Positions 55,521 through 64,000 of a stretch of DNA of 64,000 bases are shown here, in pieces. Below the pieces are notes generated by a model. The model made no database searches. It was not told where the DNA came from and was given only the letters and a program-made list of their open reading frames with translations. Source of the DNA: Symbiodinium natans (taxonomy: Eukaryota; Sar; Dinophyceae; Suessiales; Symbiodiniaceae); NCBI GenBank assembly GCA_905221605.1, contig CAJNDS010002657.1, positions 694,501 through 758,500 on the forward strand. Reading direction: 5' to 3'. The stretch's first letter is position 1; the number at the start of each line of letters is the position of its first letter. Both the position numbers and the translations under genes were made by a program.

Positions 55521-56831
55521 TAACATACACTGAAGCCACATAGCGTCTTGCAGAGCCACGCTCTTGCCGCACATTGATAAGTTCGAGCTTAGTGTGCCAG
55601 TTGTCCGGAGCCGGCCGCTTCGTCAAAAGCCGAGATGATTCTGTGGGCATGTGCATGTGTGCCGGAGTCGATGCCACGCAGACACCGCTGACAGGGCCGT
55701 GACCGAGACTTGAATTGAAAACTGTGACCGAGGTGAGTGTCGACGTTGGGATGGAGGCCGTCGGCCTCGGGCTGTGTCACGACAGCAGAGCTAGCCTTGC
55801 GGCGCCTGTCAGGCCAACGGCACTCGCCGCCATGGCCCGCACGATCGCAGAGGTGCGCGACGCTCCTAAACTTAGCACATTCAGCTGGGCGCTCGGCTCA
55901 AGCCACTCAAGGCGACACAGTAGCACGAGGGAAAGTAAAGCTATAGAGGTCGAGCCTCAGATACGAGTCGCCAGGAGCTCGGCTACGTGTCACGAGTTTC
56001 GGGGTGCCAGGACTCGCGTGTTAAGCGTGGCCAGCACCTTGAGACACGCGACTGGCTGTGCGTGCACGTCAATTCTTGGAAGCGTCCTGGCGAGGTTGGT
56101 CTAGTGCCGGACTCACGTCAACCGAAGACTTCGGCCGTCCCCAGCGAGCACATGGACACGGACGCATGGCCGCGCGCTCGGACATATGACATATGTTTCC
56201 GGCTCACTTCCGAGACCTCAAGGTTCACCCCAAACCATCAACTCCCAAACGCTGGACACGAAACTCTATACGCAAAACTACACGCAGCGAAACTCTATAC
56301 CTACATAGTTTAGGCATGGGTTCTAAAGAAACTGGCCCCAAGCTCTATATGTGTAGAGTTTAGGCACCCCAAATGAGGTGTACCCCGATATCAGTCCCTG
56401 ACCCAATCAAAAACGGCATTTTCACAAAGCAAATTGATCACTTCCGGCTGACCCCCGAAAACCTCCATTTTCGGCCCAAACTATCTGAGCCCAAACGCTA
56501 TACGCGAAATTCTGTACACCTAAACGCTAGACGCCAAACTACACACAGCGAAACTCTCTACGTACATAGTTTAGGCGTGGGTTCTAAAGAAACTGGCCCC
56601 AAACTCTATACGTATAGAGTTTAGGCAGCCCAAATGGGGCGTACCCCGATATCGGTCTCTGACCCAATCAAACCTGGCATTTTCACAAAGCGAATTCATC
56701 ACTTCCGGCTGACCCCCGAAAACCTCCATTTTAAACCTACTTTTTCGTAGGCTATGATCAACAACCCCTTATCTTAGGTAACCTAAAAAGAGGATGTTTT
56801 GGCTTCTGAAAGTAAAGAACACTAAGCCCTG
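55521..56831. other. Repeat-poor unique DNA and a tandem duplication
   Basis: 55521-56190 has a 118-codon frame from ATG 55751 to 56104 (MEAVGLGLCHDSRASLAAPV) without clear codon bias. 56198-56735 is the 261-bp duplication. I do not call a gene. Confidence 0.45.
56198..56735 (+). repeat. Tandem duplication, period 261 bp
   Basis: TAGGC(A/G)TGGGTTCTAAAGAA occurs at 56311 and 56572, CTTCCGGCTGACCCCCGAAA at 56441 and 56702. Each copy holds short palindromes of the CTATACGTATAG kind. Confidence 0.85.
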
Positions 56832-57457
56832 ATGGCCGTGGATGCCGGCCTCGTGCCCCCGAAAGTGCGCCAGTGGTACTTGCCACAATATATTTTCGCT
56901 AACTTCCGCTGGTACAGAGTCAAGCGGCCGGGCCGTCGAGATTTATGTGGAAACGCGGGGTGCTCCAGGACGAAGGGGCTTTCAGCTTCTGGGGTGTTGT
57001 GATCGTAGTTTCGTACCCTAAACCCTAAATTAAACCCTAAACCCTAAGCCCTAAACTCTAATCCCTAAACCCTAAACCCCAAACCCTAAACCCCAAACCC
57101 TAAACCCCAAACCCTAAACCCTAAACCCTCAATTCTCCTTCGGTCTCAGGCCTCGCATCTAGTTTTCCCAGGTAGCTTGACAAGCAGGAGTTGAGGGCGT
57201 TTTGGACCTGCACCAAGAGATCCACAACCTCAATTGCATTCAGGACTTAGGCTTTGGGTTTAGGGTTTAGGGTTTAGGGTTTAGGGTTTAGGGTTTAGGG
57301 TTTAGGGTTTCGGGTTTAGCGTTTAGGGTTTAGGGTTTCGCGCAGTGTGCCTTGACGTAGCAAATCGCCATGTGCCGGCATTAGCACGAGCAGGGGCAAA
57401 GTGCAGTTATTCATGAACGAAGCCACAGGAAGTTTGCACAACTTCCATGAGATGTGA
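56832..57457 (+). CDS. Candidate split gene starting at ATG 56832 (unknown product)
   Basis: Exon 1 56832-56993 (54 codons; MAVDAGLVPPKVRQWYLPQY then a basic, Tyr/Trp-rich stretch), 57188-57257 (VEGVLDLHQEIHNLNCIQDL), 57361-57457 (GKVQLFMNEATGSLHNFHEM, TGA). The last join is in phase; exon 1 to 57188 is off by one with the borders used. Exon 1 is the first gene-like sequence after the repeat-poor block and arrays resume directly behind it. Confidence 0.35.
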
Positions 57458-58112
57458 AACCCCTAAACGCTACACCCTAAACCCTAAACCCTAAACCCTA
57501 AACCCTAAACCTTAAACCCTAAACCCTAAACCCTAAACCCTAAACCCTAAACCCTAAACCCCTAACCCGCTACACCCTCAAAGGCCCAAATTCCTTAGCC
57601 CCGCCCCAGTTCTTATCGCCGCACGAATGATCCAAGAATGGCATGGCATGGCCCCTTCACCGCGCGTTGCGATTGGCCACTTTGTCTCGCAGCTGGTGGC
57701 TTCTCTTCTCTTCACCGGATAATACTGAATATGGTCCCTTTTGGTATAGGGTTTGGGGTTTAGGGTTCAGGGTTTAGGGTTTAGGGTTTAGGGTTTGTGG
57801 ATAGGGTTAGCCTGTTGTCATGGGCATTTCATATCAGGGGTGAGGAGCTAGCAATAGGGAGAGACTGGCAGATACCCATACTTAGCCATCGAAACCCCAA
57901 GCCCTAAACCCTAAACCCCAAACCCTAAACCCTAAATCCCTATATTATATTGTCCTGATCCCCAAGGCGTCCAAGCGGTCTGGGGCGGGGAGGGGGGGGT
58001 GGGGGGGGGGCGGGCGGGTGGGGGTAGGGGGGGGGGATCAGGGCAATATAGGGATTTAGGGTTTAGGGTTTGGGGTTTAGGGTTTAGGGTTTAGGGTTTA
58101 GGGTTTGACAAG
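57458..58112. other. Arrays, three overlapping ATG frames, and a large palindrome
   Basis: C-strand heptamers to 57560; at 57638-57720 three ATG codons each open a different short frame (for example MAPSPRVAIGHFVSQLVASL), so none can be chosen. Then the palindrome 57900-58110. Confidence 0.5.
57900..58110. repeat. Long palindrome of arrays and unique arms around a G-rich loop
   Basis: CCCTAAA array with a single CCCCAAA variant, then TCCCTATATTATATTGTCCT and GATCCCC, a loop of about 70 nt very rich in G (about 57978-58036), then the complement GGGGATCAGGGCAATATAGG and a TTTAGGG array with the matching TTTGGGG variant at the mirrored position. Confidence 0.85.
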
Positions 58113-58448
58113 GTCCCTTCTTCTCTCGCCAAACATGCCATTTCTTCGCTTCGGGGTTTCGGGTCCAGGGTGGTTTGGTATTTGTGCTGGAGGCTAAGCT
58201 TGGGGGGAGCACCCGAAAGTTACAAGCACACACTACGCCTGCATGGATCCCTCCCTGGAGTATCTTATGCACCCTTCCCTTAATCCTAAACCCTAAACCC
58301 TAAACCCTAAACCCTAAACCCTAAACCCTAAACCCTAAACCCTAAACCCTAAACCCTGAATAAGAGGTGTGCGGACGTGGGCCTCCTTTGGTAATCCCTC
58401 TCCAGTCCTTCCTCGCCCAGTAGTCTGAGGGCTCTAAGAAAAATTAGG
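58113..58448 (+). CDS. Exon-like islands (unknown)
   Basis: 58113-58155 (VPSSLAKHAISSLR), 58220-about 58277 (TSTHYACMDPSLEYLMHPSL), 58365-58390 (RCADVGLL, donor GTAATC), 58406-58448 (PSSPSSLRALRKIR). The last gap is only 15 nt, so those two cannot be separate exons. Confidence 0.2.
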
Positions 58449-58565
58449 GTTCGAGGTTTCGGGAGGATTTCAGACTTAGGGTTTAGGGTTTAGGGTTTAG
58501 GGTTTAGGGTTTAGGGTTTAGGGTTTAGGGTTTAGGGGATCAAGGCTTTGGGGTTTTGGGTCTTG

Positions 58566-59145
58566 ATGGGGTTGCTGATGTTCAAAAGCCGAGACGAGGT
58601 GACGCTGGTTGCCGCTACCAAGGTTCCCCCGCCATGCGAACCTGAGAGGTTTAGGGCTTACTGTTGGTTTAGGGTTTAGGGTTTGGGGTTTAGGGTTTAG
58701 GGTTTTGGGTTTTGGGCTTAGGGCTTAGGGATGCTTAGGGAGCCCTAGAAGAGTTTTTGCTCGAGTTTTTGGCCCCTAGCACTTCTTGTTCTTGGTTCTT
58801 GTTGTGCAGATCACCTCGACATGCCGGGGCATGCCCAAGAATCCCTAAACCCTAAACCCTAAACCCTAAACCCTAAACCGTAAACCCTAAACCATAAACC
58901 CTAAACCCTAAGCCCTAAACCCTAAACCCTAAACCCTAAACCCGAGCTCCACTGAGAGATCCCAAGCTGGATGAAGGGTTGCGGTCAAACTCCCCACACC
59001 CATGCGTTTAGAGTTTGGGGTTAGGGTTCGGAGTTTAGGGTTTAGGGCTAGGGTTTAGGGTTTGGTGCTTAGGATGGAGGATTTGGGGTTTCAGGAGTTC
59101 TTTGAATGCCTGCGAACGGAGGGAACCCTGAAGCCTGGCCCCTGA
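58566..59145 (+). CDS. Candidate split gene starting at ATG 58566 (unknown product)
   Basis: 58566-58648 (MGLLMFKSRDEVTLVAATKV and on, 27 codons), 58967-59005 (LDEGLRSNSPHPC), 59095-59145 (EFFECLRTEGTLKPGP, TGA). The last two join in phase 0. Between 58648 and 58967 a strong pyrimidine tract (CTTGTTCTTGGTTCTTGTTGTGCAG-like, ending at 58809) marks another exon whose frame I cannot fix. Confidence 0.34.
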
Positions 59146-59315
59146 ACATGTTTCCATAAAGCCCTAATCCTCTTCCTAAACCACCCCCTCAAAAAGAAAA
59201 ACAACCTCTAGAGAAACTCAGCCCGGAACTCACCACTCCTGCCTGGGGAATTAGTAAACCCTAAACCCTAAATCCTGAACCCGAAACCCTAAACCCTTTG
59301 CCCCAAACCCTAAAG

Positions 59316-59833
59316 CTCGTCGTGGAGGCAGCAAAGCAGCACGAGCTACCGAGCTGCCTGCAGGACCCTGCAAAACGATGGGGGAGTTCCGAAATTAGGG
59401 TTTAGGGTTTAGGGTTTAGGGTTTAGGGGTTTAGGGTTTAGGGTTTAGGGTTTAGGGTTTAGGGCTCTGAGGTCCTGTGCTTGACCTGGAGTTTTTGGCG
59501 TTTAGGCCGAGGTTTGTGCCGCCCTCACAAGTATATAGCGGTAGGCAGTGGTTTCATCCCTTCAGGTGGTCCAGAACCCTCCCCGAGGCTCTTCAGTTCT
59601 TTTTTGGGAGCCAGGGATGCTAAGCTATCGTTTAGGGTATATCAGGAGCTCACCTACTTGGGGAGTTTGGGGGTGTATGCTGGCTCGTTGAAGGTTTCGG
59701 GTGTTGGGGTGGGGTTCTTGCTGTTGGACACCCCCTTGGATTTCCTTCGGCAGCTGGGTTTAGGGTTTAGGGTTTAGGGTTTAGGGTTTGGGGCCAGGAC
59801 CGCGAGGGCGCCGCAGCCTTGGCGAAGCTTTGA
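59316..59833 (+). CDS. Candidate split gene with a 98-codon exon (unknown product)
   Basis: 59316-59399 (VVEAAKQHELPSCLQDPAKR), 59463-59757 (98 codons, Gly/Leu-rich, for example GVGVGFLLLDTPLDFLRQL), 59798-59833 (DREGAAALAKL, TGA). The first join is in phase 0 and the long exon starts directly after TTTAG of an array; the second join is off by one. Parts of the long exon resemble diverged heptamers (TTTAGG), so it may be fused from shorter pieces. Confidence 0.33.
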
Positions 59834-61185
59834 ACTTTAGAAAAACCTGCACTTGGAGGTTCGGGGTACTTAGAAGTATAGGGTTCTTGAGGGGCGGGGG
59901 GTGGTTTGGGGTTTAGGGTTTAGGGTTTAGGGCTAGGGTTTAGGGTTTAGGGTTTAGGGTACCTCGGGAACCTTACAGAAGCTTAGGGAGCCTCAGGGAG
60001 CAGCAGGGAGTATTAGGGAACCTTGGGTCATATACCCCCCCTTGCCTTAAGAACCCCCTAAACCCTAAACCCTAAACCCTAAACCCTAAACCCTAAACCC
60101 TAAACCCTAAACCCTATAATCAAGTTCATAGGGCTCAGGGCTTCTGGGAATGGACTTTTTGTTTATAGGTTTGGCAGGTTTAGTAGGGTTTCTTTTGGTT
60201 TTCCAGGGCTTTGCAGGGTTTGCTAGGGTTTACAGAGGTCTGTTTATGGGTCGTGTTTTGTTGATAAGCTGATAGCGTTTACAGTTTGTGGGGTTTATTA
60301 TGGAGTTCAGCCTGGGGGGGTGGCATTTTGTGGTTGCTGTTCAAGGTCCAAGGTGGGTGGCTAACCCCTAAACCCTAAACCCTAAATCCTAAACCCTAAA
60401 CCCTAAACCCTAAACCCTAAACCCTAAACCCTAAACCCTAAACCCTAAACCCTAAACCCTAAACCCGAAACCCTAAACCCTAAACCCTAAACCCTAAACC
60501 CTAAACCCCGAGGTCTAGGGCTTTGGATGTAAGGCTCACGGATAGATGGTCAGATTTCGGTTCGGTACTTTAGATGGGCTCTTGTTCCTGACCCCTAGAC
60601 CCTAAACCCCCCAGTATCTTACGCTAAACCCTAAACCCTAAACCCTAAACCCTAAACCCTAAACCCTAAACCCTAAACCCTAAACCCCAAACCCTAAACC
60701 CTAAACCCTAAGAGGTGCAAGGTGCAGGACTCGGTTTTTGCAGTTTTGGGGAGCTCCCGAGCAGGGCTGCAGGGACACTCTGGGGTTGGGCACTCCAGGG
60801 GCACTCCAGGGGCAATTCAGGGACACACTGGGGTTGGGCATTTGGGTTTAAGGTTTGGGGTTTGGGGTGGTTTAGGGTGGTTTAGGGTTGTTTAGGGTTT
60901 AGGGTTTAGGGTTGAGGGATGTTTAGGGTTTAGGGTTTAGGTTGGGCGAGGAGTAGACCGGGCGAGGAGAAGTAGACCGGGCGAGGGAAGAGTTGAGTTT
61001 AAAATCTAACAACCCCACACCGAGGGTGGGGAATAAGGCCTTAACTGCTTGAGAGTTGTAAGTGGGTGGTCTTGGGGTGGGCAGGTCTGCAGACTAATGC
61101 GTGCTCACAAAGCGCGTTTCCGTTTACCACACCCTGAACCCAAAACCCTAAACCCTAAACTCTAAACCCCGGTCTTCCGGTTCAG
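59834..61185. other. Array-dominated stretch, no supported gene
   Basis: Clean arrays at 60055-60116, 60367-60507 and 60625-60710, a foldback-like piece near 59.85 kb with CACTTGGAGGTTCGGGGTAC (family 2 half), unique T/G-rich DNA at 60.12-60.36 kb, and small tandem repeats at 60.77-60.84 kb (GGGCACTCCAG) and 60.94-60.99 kb (GGGCGAGGAGTAGACC). Confidence 0.65.
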
Positions 61186-61251
61186 GTCAACGTCTCACAA
61201 GTTGCTTCCTTGGTCGAGTCGGCTTCTCACGGCTGTCAGCGGCCCAGATAG
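61186..61251 (+). CDS. Terminal exon-like island (unknown)
   Basis: After CTTCCGGTTCAG; VNVSQVASLVESASHGCQRP then TAG. Isolated. Confidence 0.22.
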   Translation, partial: VNVSQVASLVESASHGCQRPR

Positions 61252-61924
61252 AGGTTAAACCCTCAACCCTCAACCCTAAGCCCTAAGCCCTAAACCCCTA
61301 AGCCCTAAACCTTTGGTTCAGGGTTTGGAGATCAATTCTGGAGATTTTTGTCTTTGGCGGGTTTAGGGTCTGGGTCGTAAGAATATTTTCCCTGCAGTTT
61401 CAATGATTCGAGGGTGCGCCCTAAACCCTAAACCCTATATTGGCAAGGCAAAATAGCCCTCACCTTCAAGTACTGCTCTACACATGAAGCCCTAAGGGTT
61501 TAGGGTTTAGGGTTTAGGGTTTAGGGTTTAGGGTTTAGGGTTTAGGGTTGAGGGTTGAGGGTTGAGGGTTTAGGGTTGAGGGTTTAGGGTTGAGGGTTTA
61601 GGGCGTAGGGTGTAGTATATGCTTGGGGCCCGAAAGCAGTCTGTGGGACCCTAAACCCGAAACCCTCAACCCCTAAACCCTAAACCCTGAACCCTAAACC
61701 TCTTTAAAACCCAGGTAATTATAGGCTGCACAGTTACATCCCTTGAGACTCTGGGTTGGGTGGCTGGAGACTGTATAGGGCGGGGGGAGGGGGAGGGGGG
61801 GACATGCGCAAGTGCTTAGACTCCTCGTGGCTCACAGAACTCTCGTGGTTTAGGATGTAAGGGTTTAGGGTTTAGGGTCTAGGGTTTAGGGTTTAACATT
61901 TACTGTTTAGGGTTTGGGGTTTAG
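61252..61924. other. Upstream region of the long gene
   Basis: Alternating short arrays (G-strand 61497-61600), a G-rich run near 61.79 kb and unique DNA. No exon-like island. The region runs straight into the array end TTTAG at about 61924. Confidence 0.5.
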
Positions 61925-61938
61925 GTTGGGCCGGATCT

Positions 61939-63588
61939 ATGATCCCAGAGTGCGCGGATGGACCGAAAGCCTCCAAAGGGACGTCCGGGACGTCCGACTG
62001 CTCCGAAAGCTTGGATGGGGATGGGCCGGAGCTCTCTGGTGGGACGTCCGACTGCCTGGATGAGCCCATACCCCGCGAGGATGGGGTCGAGTGTGTCGAG
62101 TCGGACCCAGCGCTGGACGTGGGCGAGTTCGACAGGCAGATGCTGGCGCTGGGCGCGCACCTCGCTCGCATGGAACTTACCAGGAAAGAGATGCTCCGGG
62201 CGACGCCGGCGCGGCATGTGCTGTGGCGGTTTGGCAAGACGCTTCGTGCTGGACCCTTTGCCAAGAGCCAGTACCAGCTCAGCAGCGAGGTGAAACAGGT
62301 GAGGCAGTTCTGGTCGCACTCTTGGCATGGGAATGTGTGGGCAAAGATTTGCCTCCTCTTTGTGGTGAGCAATGGCATGCCTGCCCTGCTCATCTCATCG
62401 CTTTTGGCCATGAGTGCACCTGTCCTCTTCCTCCACTTCACTGGCCAGAGCGGCACTCTGGATGTTTGTTGGATCTGGTGGATCGAGCAATGTCTCGGCT
62501 CCTTGATTTGCGGCTTCACATTCCTGCTGTGGCAGCCTGGGAAGAAGATCTTCCTGGACAAAATCTGCATACATCAAAGCAATACGCGCTTGAAGATGGA
62601 AGGCTTGCTGAATGTTTGTGCCGTGGTGAAGCACTCGAAGTCCATGTTGGTGTGCTGGGATACCACCTACGTTCAAAGGCTTTGGTGTGTGCTAGAGATG
62701 GCTGCAGCCTTGAAAGCCCACGGACGCACGGCCAAACTGATCATCCGGCCCGTAAGTTGGGCACCCATGGTCATCGTGTCTTTCGTGGGCATGTCCATCC
62801 TGATGGTAGTCTACACATCGTTCCAATCGTGTTATGTGCTTGAGCTTTTTCCTGCTTTATCGATAGAGTACATGCTCATCATATTGTTTGTTGTCTTTGT
62901 GCCACTCTGCGTGGTGACCCTTCACCTCGCCAGTGGTGCTCTGCGTGCCCACTTCAGAGCCGTGGACACCATGCAGGAGCAGCTTCGCCACTTCTCCCTC
63001 GATTTCCCCAAGTGCCACTGCTGTACTCTGAACCATATCAACCCGAAAACGGGGGAGCCACTGCCTTGCGACCGGCTGGCCATTGGAGAGTGCATTCGCT
63101 CGTGGTTTGGATCTGTCGCTGACTTTGAGACTCTTGTCCAGGAGCAGGTTGCAGACGTTTTGGCTGAAAGGCTCGTGAAAAACCCGTTTCCATACTTCTG
63201 GCTTGTTGGGGCCACAACCCCGGTGGTGTGGACTCATCTCAGCAAGTCCGCTGTCATCGCGCTTTCCGGCGACTGGTATATCCTCAATCACATGTACTAC
63301 ATTCTGTGCTTCTGGTTGGCAGCTATTCCGGTGATGGTCCTGTGGTGGGCCCGTGTGGTGCAGGTATTCAAGCGCAAAAGGCACCATCGATGGCAGGATT
63401 TCCTGGTTAACGTGGCGTGTTCGTTTTGCCTTGCTGGCATCTACGTCCTCTTCAGCCTAGTCGATGGTCTCACCGTTCTGTACTTGGCAGATGGGTACGG
63501 GTATGTGTTCGGGTCGATGAACCTGATTCTTCTTGCTTTCACTTATTTGGGTTCAGGTGCCTGCTCCTGCAAGCTTAAACATGTGTGA
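61939..63588 (+). CDS. Multi-pass membrane protein with TIR-like central motif, 549 aa
   Basis: One uninterrupted frame, ATG 61939 to TGA 63588. The frame also continues a few codons upstream to TTTAG (61924), so the real start could be an upstream exon. Residues 1-60 are acidic, low complexity. 126-131 reads SHSWHG. Hydrophobic, probably membrane-spanning segments: about 136-167, 176-198, 273-293, 311-333, 420-440, 452-474, 488-516 and 524-540. Between the second and third lies FLDKICIHQ (205-213), HSKSMLVCWD (232-241) and YVQRLWCVLEMAA (244-256). This run resembles the DKxCIxQ, S-x-x-M, RLWCxxE pattern of TIR-fold-related domains seen in many dinoflagellate proteins; family recalled, not searched. 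PKCHCCTLNH (357-366) could bind a metal. Codons are strongly G/C-ended. Being intronless beside array-split islands is unusual. Confidence 0.85.
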   Translation: MIPECADGPKASKGTSGTSDCSESLDGDGPELSGGTSDCLDEPIPREDGVECVESDPALDVGEFDRQMLALGAHLARMELTRKEMLRATPARHVLWRFGKTLRAGPFAKSQYQLSSEVKQVRQFWSHSWHGNVWAKICLLFVVSNGMPALLISSLLAMSAPVLFLHFTGQSGTLDVCWIWWIEQCLGSLICGFTFLLWQPGKKIFLDKICIHQSNTRLKMEGLLNVCAVVKHSKSMLVCWDTTYVQRLWCVLEMAAALKAHGRTAKLIIRPVSWAPMVIVSFVGMSILMVVYTSFQSCYVLELFPALSIEYMLIILFVVFVPLCVVTLHLASGALRAHFRAVDTMQEQLRHFSLDFPKCHCCTLNHINPKTGEPLPCDRLAIGECIRSWFGSVADFETLVQEQVADVLAERLVKNPFPYFWLVGATTPVVWTHLSKSAVIALSGDWYILNHMYYILCFWLAAIPVMVLWWARVVQVFKRKRHHRWQDFLVNVACSFCLAGIYVLFSLVDGLTVLYLADGYGYVFGSMNLILLAFTYLGSGACSCKLKHV

Positions 63589-64000
63589 CCGGCAGAGTTC
63601 CCGACGAGTTGAACCTTCCAAGGTTTTGAGGTTCTAAGACGAACCCTGAACCCTAAACCCTAAACCCCAAAGCCTAAACCCTAAACCCGTAGCCCAACTT
63701 GCAACCCAACGGAAAGGAGAAGGACTCTTAAAATCGATCCCAAGTGCAGCCGATCACAGGGCCGACCTGGCGGTTGCTTTGGTATGGACGGGCCGTTTAC
63801 GTCAGCAATGATGTTCACATCTTGTTTGTGGTTTAGGGTTTAGGGTTGTGGGTATTCCAGTAAACATGTGTACTCTTACCGATGAAAGTACTCCTGTGTG
63901 CGCTTTATCTTTAAGTACTTAGACAGGGTGGTCCTTCCGATTTGTTCTCAATCCCCCCCCCCCCCCTCCCCCCCCTCACCCTTGCGACCTTCTGTCTTCC
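63589..64000. other. Downstream of the long gene: one island, C-runs
   Basis: A short C-strand array at 63643-63690, an exon-like island 63750-63781 (DHRADLAVAL, after CAAGTGCAG, donor GTATGG), a small inverted pair AAGTACT/AGTACTT near 63.89-63.92 kb, and C-runs at 63953-63976 that could be the pyrimidine tract of an exon beyond the window. Confidence 0.4.

Larger units (their letters stand above)
1..64000. repeat. Interspersed telomere-type heptamer arrays, both orientations
   Basis: TTTAGGG (or CCCTAAA) units recur in dozens of arrays of a few to about fifty units, mixed with variants such as TTTCGGG, TTCAGGG, TTTGGGG and TTGAGGG. C-strand arrays usually lie left of a unique GC-rich island and G-strand arrays right of it. 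The unit is the plant-type telomere repeat, also reported for dinoflagellates. The arrays are internal, not a chromosome end, because unique DNA, foldback elements and a long gene lie on both sides. About 53.45-56.83 kb is nearly free of them. Confidence 0.95.

Noticed and set aside
61893-62570. Antisense ORF of 225 codons and others under the 549-codon gene
   Set aside because: Shadow frames of a strongly biased sense gene.
1-64000. A chromosome end or subtelomere
   Set aside because: Arrays occur in both orientations, are short and interrupted, and continue on both sides of a long gene and of unique DNA. No terminal one-directional array is present.
1-64000. CRISPR arrays
   Set aside because: The short repeats are contiguous or degenerate, without uniform spacers, and the DNA is eukaryotic in character.
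1-64000. tRNA, rRNA or spliced-leader genes or relict spliced-leader tags
   Set aside because: I looked for cloverleaf-like or rRNA-like sequence and for the TTTTGGCTCAAG core of the dinoflagellate spliced leader and found none; without a search tool a diverged copy could be missed.

Overview
The window looks like nuclear DNA of a dinoflagellate, probably close to the Symbiodiniaceae. Four things point there. TTTAGGG-type heptamers are scattered through almost the whole 64 kb in both orientations. An AT-rich, uninterrupted piece of mitochondrial cytochrome b carries the PEWY motif. Candidate genes all lie on the + strand. Candidate splice donors include GC and GA as well as GT. I see no bacterial operon, rRNA, tRNA or CRISPR.

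The repeating layout is: C-strand array (CCCTAAA)n, then a short unique GC-rich island (about 25-170 nt), then G-strand array (TTTAGGG)n, then a spacer that is often a foldback element, then the next C-strand array. Islands usually begin after an AG and end before GT (often the GT of GTTTAGGG), and most are open in at least one frame. I read many islands as exons and the array-spacer-array stretches as introns whose ends are inverted telomere-type repeats. Joining islands in phase gives about 25 candidate split genes. The cleanest are 14776-21675, 29701-31414, 38742-40186 (start to stop, seven exons), 48122-48397, 51570-51885 and 52018-52460. An open frame in a short GC-rich island is common by chance and splice borders were chosen by eye. 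Single exons are therefore weak calls; the weight lies in matching phases, pyrimidine tracts before AG, and some perfect donors (GTAAGT, GTGAGT). Boundaries may be off by a few bases.

Regions: 1-53.4 kb is dense array/island DNA with at least six foldback families, one 464-bp element with perfect 21-bp inverted ends (17968-18431), an AT minisatellite (29.05-29.33 kb) and the cytochrome b insert (36.97-37.45 kb). 53.45-56.83 kb is nearly free of telomere-type arrays. It holds an acidic-protein gene with one 31-nt intron (54725-55520), small tandem duplications and a 261-bp tandem duplication. 56.83-61.9 kb returns to the array/island pattern. 61939-63588 is a single uninterrupted 549-codon membrane-protein gene with a TIR-like central motif, the only long intronless gene here. 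No array from 63.6 to 64 kb is long.

Apart from cytochrome b and the TIR-like protein I recognise no protein family among the candidates and assign no functions.
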